Origin: Rhizobium phaseoli | GTDB taxonomy: Bacteria; Pseudomonadota; Alphaproteobacteria; Rhizobiales; Rhizobiaceae | Direction: 5' to 3' | Length of the DNA stretch: 63,355 bases | Assembly (NCBI RefSeq): GCF_003985125.1 | Contig: NZ_ML133590.1 | Span: forward strand, 1-63,355 | Shown: in pieces, positions 40,712 to 50,200 of the stretch | Layout of the letters: each line of letters opens with the position of its first letter | Position numbering within the stretch: the stretch's first letter is position 1 | Notes under the pieces: generated by a model | What the model was told of the DNA's origin: nothing | The model's input: only the letters and a program-made list of their open reading frames with translations | Database searches by the model: none | Made by a program: the position numbers and the translations under genes

Positions 40712-41209
40712 CTAGCGACCAACGTCCGACTGTTCTTTCATCTCTTCATCGACAATCGAGCTGACGAGTGCAACCACGCGACTGCGCACACGGGCCGGAA
40801 GCAGCAAAACGTCTTCTATCAGACGTCTCCCTTCCGCGGTGGAGATGTATGCAATCCTGTCGTCGATCTTCGTTGCGTGTATAGCGTCCTGAGAGGTTTC
40901 GGGATCTGGAAGGCCCTCGAAAAACTTTGAAACCGGAATCTTGAGGCAATTGGCAAGCTCATAGAGCATGGAGGCACTGACGCGGTTTTTTCCACTTTCA
41001 TATTTCTGAACCTGCTGCAGGCTGACGCCGATGCCGGCGCCAAGATCGCCTAGCGATACATCTGACTGCATTCGGCGGATACGGATCTGCTGTCCGACGT
41101 GGAGATCGACCGGATGTGCCGACTCGCGTGCGATACTCGACTGCGCAGCCGGCGCTCGCGTCGATGATCGGACTTGGGTGGCTGCTGTACGGCGATTCAT
41201 AGTCGACAC
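40712..41209 (-). CDS. XRE-family transcriptional regulator
   Basis: The 165-residue protein has a flexible Ser/Ala-rich N-terminus (about 30 residues) and a standard helix-turn-helix (about 38-95: VGQQIRIRRMQSDVSLGDLG, SLQQVQKYESGKNRVS). A C-terminal helix region (residues about 110-165, EGRRLIEDVLLLPARVRSRV) is likely to mediate dimerisation. It is convergent with the CapA-like gene. The target is unknown; the gene stands alone, with about 360 bp of non-coding sequence upstream. Confidence 0.75.
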   Translation of the reverse strand: MSTMNRRTAATQVRSSTRAPAAQSSIARESAHPVDLHVGQQIRIRRMQSDVSLGDLGAGIGVSLQQVQKYESGKNRVSASMLYELANCLKIPVSKFFEGLPDPETSQDAIHATKIDDRIAYISTAEGRRLIEDVLLLPARVRSRVVALVSSIVDEEMKEQSDVGR

Positions 41210-41572
41210 CCCGTGTGGAGAGTTTCACGCGGTGCGCCCCCGCGGAATAACTCGCTCAACCCACTGATCGGGGAGTTAGAACACCGTGCTAGACGGCCCT
41301 ATGGCCTTTAGTCCCGAGGAACCTGGACATACGCCACAGGCTCCCCGACCTCAAAGGTCAAGGAGTGCGGTGCCGTACCGGCCGGCACCAACCGCTAGCA
41401 GGGGGTTCTAATCCCCAAGGCAGCGCGTACTGCCTCGCCGAAAAGATAGTAGAAATCCGGTTGTGACGCAACTGAATTCATCACAAGATTCAATGGTTTC
41501 ACCTCGCAAGGCGCGTGTGCTTTGAGAGCGGGAAACTCCCGCATCCACCGACGAAGCGATGGATTAGTACGA

Positions 41573-42979
41573 TCAGGAAAATGCCCATTTCGGGCAGCTT
41601 CTGTTCGCCTTCCCACAGGAATATGCCATTCTCAATTCGGCCCATAGCGGATCGTCCGTGAAGCTCGAGAGAGGTCCTGAGGCGTCAGCGATACTCATCT
41701 GGCCAAAATGATCGAGAAGGGTTTCTACTCCGTCTTGACCAAGCGTATTCAGCAACGAAAATGGCTCGCAAAGCGAGGATATTATTCGATGACCCCAGAT
41801 GCCGGGCCGGTCGTCCTCCGACAGCGTATTGAGAAGCTGCGCATCATGATCGTTGCTCCTCAAAGCGTCGCAGAATGCCCATCGCATCAGGGGGTAATAA
41901 ATCGTATGTCGACTTCCACCCAAAACACGCACGCCAGGCAAGATCGACGTGACGATGAACATCAGCAGAAGGTTCGGCACGATCCGGCCATTCTCCAGGG
42001 CTTCAACAAGACTTGCCGCTGAAAATTCAACACGGATATCGTCCGACGCATGCGACTGGAGAACAGCACCATCCAACCAAAGTGGAACGAGCCGCCCGTC
42101 AATGCAGCCCCAAAAGAAATGCGTCGAGTTCTTCAGCCAACCTCGCCAGGCCGTTTCGGCGAGTTGATCGATACGAGAGAGCATCTGCATTGCAAATTGC
42201 TTGTCCTCGATCAGTCGGGTTCGCAGCCAGGACTGCTCGTCGGCAAGATGGTCCGCGACCAGATCACCGACATCGCTGTCATCGAGTTGAAGAAAGTCGA
42301 TCTGGCTGTCGAAATAGCGCTTCCAGAGATGCAGGTTCGCAGCCTTGATCGCATCCGCCGCCGAGGAGAATTCGTCAGCGGGCAAAATTCCGCGCAAGCA
42401 TGAAACTGCTTCCGAGTCGGGGCCAGGCCTATCGACATTTTGAAGGTGGAAGCTGTAGCGGTTGTTTCTTCCCAGGATGCTATACGGGATCATCTTGCTG
42501 CGCGAGAGACCAAACACATTGATCGCCTGACCATCGATTTGCAGCCAGGCTGGGCCTTTGCGGCCTCGCTCCACGAACTTCACCGTCGAACAACCATACG
42601 AGATGTAGCACCTCCTGCCGTGGGAGCGGATCCCCATCAGTGAGAACAGATGGGTGTAAAATGCATCGGGCTCGATCGACAAATGAAGATGAGGACCGCA
42701 CTGCAGCACCGGCGCGATCTCAATCTCGCTCTCAAATCGGGATATTTGTTCCTCCGAGAACCCGCAGCGCCGCGCGGTATTTCCGATCCGCGACCGCATT
42801 AGCGACATGGCCTGATTTCGTTCGGGACACTCAGATCGGTGGGGATTAATGGAAAATGCGGCCTTGGCATACTCGTTCAGCAGTGCCGTCTCAAACTGTC
42901 GGACCCAAGGGAACAGTTCAAATATGAGAGACAGAATGTCCCTTTTGGATACCAGCTGCCTGTCGAATGATGTTTCCAT
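41573..42979 (-). CDS. Unknown 468-residue protein in operon with an MFS exporter
   Basis: The product is largely helical with no signal peptide and no motif I can assign. Blocks such as QCGPHLHLSIEPDAFYTHLF, IDGQAINVFGLSRSKMIPYS and TSILPGVRVLGGSRHTIYYP suggest a folded enzyme. It starts 2 bp after the MFS stop, so the two are co-translated. A different frame continues beyond its stop to 41395 with plausible sequence, so the original gene may have been about 60 residues longer before a frameshift. With the methyltransferase and AraC regulator nearby, a small-molecule biosynthesis or modification role is possible (inference). Confidence 0.55.
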   Translation of the reverse strand: METSFDRQLVSKRDILSLIFELFPWVRQFETALLNEYAKAAFSINPHRSECPERNQAMSLMRSRIGNTARRCGFSEEQISRFESEIEIAPVLQCGPHLHLSIEPDAFYTHLFSLMGIRSHGRRCYISYGCSTVKFVERGRKGPAWLQIDGQAINVFGLSRSKMIPYSILGRNNRYSFHLQNVDRPGPDSEAVSCLRGILPADEFSSAADAIKAANLHLWKRYFDSQIDFLQLDDSDVGDLVADHLADEQSWLRTRLIEDKQFAMQMLSRIDQLAETAWRGWLKNSTHFFWGCIDGRLVPLWLDGAVLQSHASDDIRVEFSAASLVEALENGRIVPNLLLMFIVTSILPGVRVLGGSRHTIYYPLMRWAFCDALRSNDHDAQLLNTLSEDDRPGIWGHRIISSLCEPFSLLNTLGQDGVETLLDHFGQMSIADASGPLSSFTDDPLWAELRMAYSCGKANRSCPKWAFS

Positions 42980-42981
42980 CC

Positions 42982-44208
42982 TCAGACAAGCCGGCTCTCG
43001 AGCGGCTCTCCCCTATCCCTCCTGAAATAAATGAAAAGCGCGGTGGCGACCATCAGCACCCCGAACAGGCCGAAAATCTCCGACGGCAGAATCCTGTCTC
43101 CGGCGACGGCGATGACGCCATACGCCAAAAGCCCGATCGCCACGCAGATCGTGTGGATCTGGCTTCGCGCCCGCCCCAGCATGCCGATCGGAACGGTCGA
43201 TTGAACCCGTACGTCGATCAGAACCCGGGCGATATTGTAGCTCAAGCCCAAAGCAATCATTTGAACGAGGGCAATCGGATAGCTTTGGAGAACCAAAAAA
43301 CCAGACAGAATGATGCCGCCGAGTACCAAATGGAAAAGCAGGCTGTGCCGTCGCCAAAGCGCATTTCCAAAAGGAAAGGCTGCGCAACCCGCGATCGAAC
43401 CCAGGGCCCAGGCCGCCTCGAGATAGCCGAACTGCAGCGCTGAGCCCTTGAGTTCATGGATCACATAGGCGGAGCCGAGAACGCTGACGAGCATGCCCAT
43501 TGCATAAATCAACGCGTATATAACAGCGATGGCCTTCAGTGGATGCAGGGTGAAGGTCGTCGGCAGAAGCTCCAGCCGACAAATTCCTTTCCTCTTCCAG
43601 CCATAATGGGAGAAAGGCTGCGGCGGTTGGCCGAGTAGCGCCAGCAGTCCTAACAGTGACAGGAGGAAAAATGCGCTTGGCAGGAGCGGCGTCAAATCCC
43701 GTTCGATGGCGGTTAGGGTGAACCCCGTCACGATGGCGGCGATCAGATTGCCGGCCTGCATGGCGATGTAAGAGACCGAATTGAACGACTTGAGATTTTC
43801 GGAGGTCACGACAGATGGAATTATAGCCTGCAGCGCTGTCGAATGCGTCCGGTCAATCACTCCAAAGATGATCCACGATACGTAGAGAACGACGAGTGGG
43901 TCGCCGAATAAGAACCCGCTTCCGGTCGACAACATCAGAAACAGCCTCGATAGATCACATCCGATACAGACGAATCGGCGGTCAAATCGATCGACCAGCG
44001 CGCCGCCGACATTACTCGTCAGCAATTCAGCGGCACTGCCGAGCGCCAGAAAAATGGACAGAGCGTTCGCGCCGTTGCTGACATCGGTGGCAATCCAAGC
44101 CACCATCACGAAGTAGGCATTGCGGCCAGTTGCGGAAGCCACAACGCAAAACAGATAGAATCTGCGTGCCGCATTTCGCCTCGTAAAGCCGCCAAACAAC
44201 ATTCCCAT
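42982..44208 (-). CDS. MFS transporter (drug/siderophore exporter-like)
   Basis: The 408-residue membrane protein has about 12 hydrophobic helices and the MFS-type loop after helix 2 (VGGALVDRFDRRFVCIGCDL; cf. G-x-L-x-D-R-x-x-R-R). The family resembles enterobactin- and macrolide-efflux exporters rather than sugar permeases. It is the first gene of a two-gene unit with the 468-residue unknown, 97 bp downstream of an araC gene on the same strand. It probably exports the compound handled by its neighbours (inference). Confidence 0.8.
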   Translation of the reverse strand: MGMLFGGFTRRNAARRFYLFCVVASATGRNAYFVMVAWIATDVSNGANALSIFLALGSAAELLTSNVGGALVDRFDRRFVCIGCDLSRLFLMLSTGSGFLFGDPLVVLYVSWIIFGVIDRTHSTALQAIIPSVVTSENLKSFNSVSYIAMQAGNLIAAIVTGFTLTAIERDLTPLLPSAFFLLSLLGLLALLGQPPQPFSHYGWKRKGICRLELLPTTFTLHPLKAIAVIYALIYAMGMLVSVLGSAYVIHELKGSALQFGYLEAAWALGSIAGCAAFPFGNALWRRHSLLFHLVLGGIILSGFLVLQSYPIALVQMIALGLSYNIARVLIDVRVQSTVPIGMLGRARSQIHTICVAIGLLAYGVIAVAGDRILPSEIFGLFGVLMVATALFIYFRRDRGEPLESRLV

Positions 44209-44304
44209 TCCGTCAGCCCCCTGTCAGGTTCGTGAGGACATGCTATTCGTCTCGGTGGGCGGCGGCTTTCATGAATTTGATATTATTTCTAGCTCGGAGC
44301 CGGG

Positions 44305-45309
44305 CTATTCCCTCCAGAGAGCCCGATACTCCTGGGGTGAAAACCCCGTCTCACGGCGAAATCTGGTCGAGAGGTGACTGCCGCTGGAGTAGCCACAGTT
44401 GATCGCCACCTCTGTCACGCTCATCGTCGTCGAGCGGAGATAGTCGCACGCCCGTTCGAGGCGGCGCTGGTTATAGAAGCCATAGGGCGTCGAGCCTTGT
44501 GACTGCTTGAAGGCACGGGAGAAATGTTCGTAGGTCATCCCCGCTTCTTGAGCCAGCCCTCGCACGCTCGGGGGTCGATCGATATAGGCCTCAATTCGGT
44601 CGATCGCCCTCTTGAGAACCCTGGGTGACAGTCCTCCTCGAGACACCCTGCCGGACGTGTGGGAGCGGCGCTGCAGAAGTCCAAAGATCGCGACCAGGTG
44701 CCCTTCAACGATCAGATCCCTTATGGAATCTTCATTCGAAAGTTCGCCCGCAATCTGCCGCGCCAGGCATTGGATCGGCAGATCTTTAAAACCGAGTTCC
44801 GGACGCAAGGTGCCTGCAGCCGGCAGCCTCGCGGAGAGGCTGGCGAAAAACTCCCGCGCTATCGTTATCATGAGATAGCAGCCCTCGGTATCTCCTTCAT
44901 CCCAACCGCTCCAACGGCAGCCAGGCGGAACGTAAACGAGCGAGCCGTCGGGACGCGGAGTGAATTCGACTTTACGCCCATTGAGGTAGTTTTCGCCGGA
45001 TTTCGCGGCACCCCGTATGTTCAAGAAGATTAGGTGGTCGTCCGCGAGAACGTCGATAGTCTGTCGTCCCAGGCCGCGGCGGCGAACGACATCAGCGCGG
45101 GCATTACTCCAAAGGCCTTGTTTGTGAAGGATGATCTCGCCTTGTGACCTTTTCATTCTTTCGGGTTGAATAGCTGGAACGATCCCCACTCGGATGGCTG
45201 CCCCCTCAAAACAACGGCCTAGGCGCAAGCGTATCTCACCCCAGGTTGCCGATCCAACCTCCTTTAACTTCAGGTCGAATTTTGTGTCAATTTCATGAAG
45301 GCTGATCAA
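44305..45309 (-). CDS. AraC-family transcriptional regulator
   Basis: The 334-residue protein ends with a double helix-turn-helix (residues about 230-330): SVRGLAQEAGMTYEHFSRAF, then VTEVAINCGYSSGSHLSTRF and the family-typical 'FRRETGFSPQEYR'. The N-terminal part (about 200 residues) is a cupin-like sensing domain with LVYVPPGCRWSGW. It is divergent from the methyltransferase gene and lies before the MFS/unknown pair, so it probably controls both. Confidence 0.85.
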   Translation of the reverse strand: MISLHEIDTKFDLKLKEVGSATWGEIRLRLGRCFEGAAIRVGIVPAIQPERMKRSQGEIILHKQGLWSNARADVVRRRGLGRQTIDVLADDHLIFLNIRGAAKSGENYLNGRKVEFTPRPDGSLVYVPPGCRWSGWDEGDTEGCYLMITIAREFFASLSARLPAAGTLRPELGFKDLPIQCLARQIAGELSNEDSIRDLIVEGHLVAIFGLLQRRSHTSGRVSRGGLSPRVLKRAIDRIEAYIDRPPSVRGLAQEAGMTYEHFSRAFKQSQGSTPYGFYNQRRLERACDYLRSTTMSVTEVAINCGYSSGSHLSTRFRRETGFSPQEYRALWRE

Positions 45310-45448
45310 AAACGTGGATGCCGAAACCTGATGGTCGCGCTCATCTTACTGCCGAGCATCACCGCATAACAATCCAACATTCAGGATGCCCAATTTCGTC
45401 TTGATGGCGGGAAATCGCGATGGTGCGAAGGAAAGGGAGGTCTTTCGT

Positions 45449-46462
45449 ATGCGGGAATTTGATGCCTTCATAGAGGAATGCGACCGCGCACCTCGCCTCA
45501 ACGAGCTTTCGGAGTTCTTTTCGACCACCGCATCAGGTGAGGCCGGAACGCCGATCCATGCGCCTCAGCTCGACCACCGCTTCTTTCCGCCGGACCTAAC
45601 GTTCCGACGCTTTTCGGCACTCCATCCGCTGCGCCAAGGCCCGTTCGATAAGCACTACCTGAGCAGCATACCCTACCGGTTCGAAGAAGAGTGCCGCCTG
45701 GGCAGTGCGATCCTTAAATATGCGCGCGCCAGAAAGGGGAGGCTCGATCTCTATACGTTAGGGACGGCCGAAGGGACGATGGCCCGCGTGATTGGCGAAC
45801 TCGGCAATGGCAGGGTCGAAACATTATCCTGCAGCCCGAACGTCGAGAACCTGAGAAGCTTCTATGCCTATGGGGTTCCTCCTCACGCCATGTTTTTCCA
45901 CGGGTCGTTTCATCATCTGACATCTCAAAAGATCCAAGATGACGGTGAGCTTCGCAAGTTTGCCGGCGGCTTCGATATCATCGTCGAGGATACGACGTTC
46001 CAGATGTATTCGCCAAATCGCTTCGATCAAATCCGTTTCGTATCACAGCATCTCAAAAAGAATGGGCTCTTCATGTTCGTCGAGAAGTTCAAGCATGATG
46101 ACGACGAAGAGTATCGGCGGCGTGAGCGGCAAAAAGACCATGGCTTCAAGGCCCGTTTTTTCAGTGCGTCCGATATTCACGCAAAAGAAGACACGGTTCT
46201 GACGCGCATGAACCGAAGCGAAGTCAGTCTTGCGGAGATGAGCGAGACGCTGAGCCGTTTTTTCGAGCACTCATTCGTCACATGGAACAGCGGGAATTTC
46301 TATACGCTCGTGTCCAGTAACAGTCCCGAAAACCTCAACCTTTTTCTATCTAAGCTGTGCCCGACTGCGATACCAGCAGAATACGTTTATGTTGGTCTTC
46401 CTTATCGGCTTTATCCGGAATCGGAGGCAAGGCGGATGTCAGGGCGTTCTTGGACTCTTTAA
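45449..46462 (+). CDS. SAM-dependent methyltransferase-like protein
   Basis: GGGAGG eight bases before the ATG at 45449 supports this start over the ATG at 45386. The 337-residue product has a Rossmann-type methyltransferase core: LDLYTLGTAEGTMARVIGEL (motif I-like, though the usual G-x-G-x-G is degenerate), VETLSCSPN and FDIIVEDTTFQMYS, then an FVSQHLKKNGLFMFVEKF block (the strand before the methyl-transfer site). It is divergent from araC, sharing about 140 bp of promoter region. A role in the same small-molecule pathway is likely, but the substrate is unknown. Confidence 0.6.
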   Translation: MREFDAFIEECDRAPRLNELSEFFSTTASGEAGTPIHAPQLDHRFFPPDLTFRRFSALHPLRQGPFDKHYLSSIPYRFEEECRLGSAILKYARARKGRLDLYTLGTAEGTMARVIGELGNGRVETLSCSPNVENLRSFYAYGVPPHAMFFHGSFHHLTSQKIQDDGELRKFAGGFDIIVEDTTFQMYSPNRFDQIRFVSQHLKKNGLFMFVEKFKHDDDEEYRRRERQKDHGFKARFFSASDIHAKEDTVLTRMNRSEVSLAEMSETLSRFFEHSFVTWNSGNFYTLVSSNSPENLNLFLSKLCPTAIPAEYVYVGLPYRLYPESEARRMSGRSWTL

Positions 46463-46559
46463 TGATCGCTCCCAGTCTTTGGCTTTGAGTGACAGGAGTT
46501 CTGGCCTCCGGACGCCAGAGTGACTTCACCGCGAATCGAGTCGCCTAGAAGGTGTTTCC

Positions 46560-46919
46560 ATGCACAAATATGTCTCCGAAGCGTTTGTTCAGATCGCCCA
46601 TGCAGGGAGGGTAGCGGAAAAGCTCTGCGCACTATCCACCGACTATTGCCGCTCGATCGACGTCAAGGGCGCCGACAAGGTTCTCGACTTTGACGATGCG
46701 CGTGCCATCCTGAGGCCGAGTGATGAAGGTCTGTACTTCCGAGTCGAAGCAGAGGACAGTATGACCTTCCATGGCATCAGAACGCTATTGCAAGGAAGCC
46801 TGTCGACCATCATGACGTTTCAGGATGAAACCGTCGAGTGGTATGCGGCGGACGGCGCGCCTTTTGGCGTACGACAACGACACCTCCAAGGCGGGGAGCG
46901 TCGAGCTGGCGAGAGATAA
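46560..46919 (+). CDS. DUF2218-like small protein
   Basis: The 119-residue product resembles DUF2218 in length and order (a helix with AEKLCALSTDYC, then 'VLDFDDARAILRPSDEGLYF' and a helix near 'IRTLLQGSLSTIMTF'). The last about 20 residues (RQRHLQGGERRAGER) look out of place, and another frame overlaps there, so the true end may have been altered. It follows the methyltransferase gene by 98 bp on the same strand and could be in its transcript. Function unknown. Confidence 0.4.
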   Translation: MHKYVSEAFVQIAHAGRVAEKLCALSTDYCRSIDVKGADKVLDFDDARAILRPSDEGLYFRVEAEDSMTFHGIRTLLQGSLSTIMTFQDETVEWYAADGAPFGVRQRHLQGGERRAGER

Positions 46920-47249
46920 CGGCCGCTTGGCCCCACCGGATTCCCCTTCGCATGTTCAACGAGAATGCCAACGGGTTGCATCGTGCAAGTCAGTTCGGTC
47001 GCTTTTTTTCGGCAACCAGTGCGATGGGTGTGAAGTAGCTGGCAAGCATGGTTTCTTCAGACCGGACGCGATCCGGGCTGCCCGTCTACAATGACGGCTG
47101 CAGCCTTACTTTCCTCGGGATCGATACGGCCTCTGCTGCAGGGCAAAGGCCCGCGATAACGCACTTACTTCATGCGCATCGTAGATTGTTCGACGCTACC
47201 CCTATTCGGCTCCTCGGTCCGGCCGAATCCTTGACGTCTTCGACGTTCT
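46920..47249. other. Gap before traA with no supported gene
   Basis: Several overlapping frames on the plus strand have no ribosome-binding site or family motif. The region is the 3' flank of traA and marks the boundary between the accessory cargo and the transfer backbone. No recombination site or repeat is obvious. Confidence 0.4.
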
Positions 47250-50200
47250 TCAAAGCTCGATACCGCGGCCGCGATTGAGAGTACGATTGCGCAGTTCCGA
47301 AACGATCTTCTCACTGCTTTCCCAGCGGACGGTCTGCTGCAGGACTTTCAGTTTCTCCTGCATCGCCGCGAATGCTGCACGCTGCGCCGGCGGCATACGG
47401 TTGAGGAGATCCTTTTCGCCGCGGACTATGGCACTACGGCCGAAGCGTTCGTCGAGCGCCCGGCTGACCGCGTCGAACTCTCGGTGAATGCTAGGATCGA
47501 GAGACCCAGCCGCTGCATTCCGCGTGCGACCGTTGTTCTTCGCCTCGGTAGTCAGGCGCATGAGCACTCCTTCGGCGGCCTTCGACAGGCCGGGGATGGC
47601 GACCGCCATGCGCCGCCGCTCCTCGGCGATCGCCTGGCGTTCGGCATCGAGGATGTTGGCATAGGCCGAACCGAGCGACCGCAGGCGAGCGGCGGCTTCA
47701 GGTACGGCCTGCACCGCGTCCTTCCGCTCTCGACCGGACGCCAGCATCCGGTCCATCAGTCGACCGGAGCCGCGTAACGCGCCATAGGCAGCCGGGTCGT
47801 TGGTCACCGCAGCAGCGATACGATCGGCAGCAAAGCCTTTTTCGATCACACTTTCGATGTTGTCGACCGTTGCTGCCGGATCGCGCCAGATCATTCGTGC
47901 CACCTCGGCCAGCGCGGCGCGCTGCTGGCGATAAAGAGGAGCGGCGATAGCTCGCGATCGCGCCTCATCGTCGACCGACGTCTTGAACTCGGTTACGGCG
48001 GCAAGCATGGGCAGCATTGTGACATTCTCCTTCCCTTGCTCCGTGCCGGCAACGGCACTGGCCGCCGCGGTGACCTTCGATCGATCCCGACGTTCGGCAA
48101 GATGCTGTTCCTCGGCAAAGCGCTTCACGGCTTCGAACAGCCGCGTCAGCTCCTCGCGCCGCCCGGCCGATAGATCTTCCGGCATGCGCTCGACCATGTT
48201 GCGTACGGCCATCCCATCCGCCTTCGCGGTGAAGGCGCTCCAACCGAAGCGGGCGGTCAGTGCTTCGCTGACTGCCTTGACTTCCTGCACGACCGAGCGA
48301 TCCTCGGCGGCAAGCGCAAAAGCCGTCTTGTAGGCATCGTCACCGCCCTGGGTGCGCACCGCCTCGATCTCGAGAAGGCGCGTCATGGCAGCCTCGGAAA
48401 GCGCCGGAACCGACAAGGACATGGATGCGCGCCGTGTCTGCTCTCGCAGTTCGAACCGTTCGGCGTTCCTGCGGAACTCGGTCGCATGGCCGCGAGCCAG
48501 GGGAAGCAGTTCCGCCAAGGCTGCCATGGCGACATCGCGTTCTTCCCGCGCCGCCCGTCCGTCGACGATGAGATCGGACCCATGCAGCCGGCCGAGCAGA
48601 TCGGGTGCTACGGCGAGATCATCGGCGAGCTTGCGCGGTTCGGTGCCGGTATCCGAAGCGAGCGCATTCAGCCTGACCAATGCGGCATCCGGATCACGAT
48701 AGGTCGTCTCCAGCAGCGGCCGCAAGATCGCCTCCCGCTCCTTCCAGGCCGGCGACGAAAGCTGCGCCAGCCTCGCATCCTCATCGAGGCTCCTACGGAA
48801 ATCCGTCGCCGGCGGCATGAGATATCGCTCTTCGCTGGAAATCGCACCGATCATCGTTTCACTCCGATCTTCATTGTAGGCAACGCGCCGTTCCCGCTCG
48901 ATGGCAAACCCGAGCGCCACGCTCGCCCTCTCCCAGAGCTTCGCAATCTGCCCTCGCTTTGCAGCAATCCAGGCCAGCCGTCGCGAGACGCCCTCCTCCA
49001 TTTCGGCGGCGGCGAGCGAAAGATGATCAAGCCCGCGACGCCGGGCGAAGTCGTCAGCATGCGCGCGATAGCCCACCTCGCTCTCGAAATCGAGCGTCGT
49101 CGTCTTGGCGCCGGAGCGCGCCAAGCGCTCGACGAGCCGGGCGAACACATCCGGCCGATGACTTTCCCGCTCGATGCGCTCCTGGCGCGCTTCGGCGGTT
49201 TCTATCTGTTTGGCCCTCCAGACGTTACGGTCGACTTCCCTCTCGTCGTAACGCTTCTGACCTGTCGCCTCGTCGACAACAGCAATCTGGACCTTGACCC
49301 GCTCGACACCATCCTTGCGCAGCGTGATGGTGTCGCCTTCGGAGATGCCTGCCTCCTCAAGCGCCTTCGGCAGGCTCACGCCCCAAAGCCGATGGACAGT
49401 TCCGTCGCCCGTCCTGATATCGGCATAGGGGTTGTCATCGGCATCCTCGTCGTCACGCCGGAATTTTGCCTCTCCGGTCTCGACAAGCTCGCCGGTGACA
49501 CCGGCGGCGTGATCGGCACGCAATCGCCGTCCCCATTCCGACCTAGCCGCAAAATCCTCCTTCGCCGCATAGAGATCGGCGCGGTCGCGATGCCTCGTCA
49601 TCGACACATAAGTCAGATGCCGGTCCATCATGCCGGTGGCGAGCACGAAGGTGCGGTCGACAGTGGCGCCTTGAGACTTGTGGATCGTTGCGGCATAACC
49701 GTGATCGACATTGCGATAGCTGTCCTCGCTGAACACGACATTGCGGCCGTTGTCGAGCAGAACCGACAGCAGTGGATCGCCGCGTTTGTCGCCGGTCGCG
49801 ACGACCGTGCCGAGCATGCCGTTCTTCACGTATTGCGGCCCGGAGTGCCTGGCCTGCGGCTCGAGGAAGCGAGCATTCTCCAGGAAGATGATTCGGTCGC
49901 CCACGGCGAACTCCCGCGCCCCGCGAGCGGTCTGAAAAGTGCGGCTGTCGGAAAGCGCTTGCTCCGCCTTCATGACCTCCCGCAGCGCCTCGTTCAGACG
50001 TTTGACGTCGGCGTTGGTGTGGGCGAGCACGAGCAGTTCGTCGCCGCGAAGATGGCCATCCCGGCCCTCAGAGGTCGATCGATCGATTGCCTGCTTTCGT
50101 GCTTCTGTCCAATCGACCACGATCCGTTTGATTGCTTCCTCACGTGTCCCTGCCTCGACCAGATGGCCCTGCTGGGCATAGGCATCGAGGCCTCTCTCGA

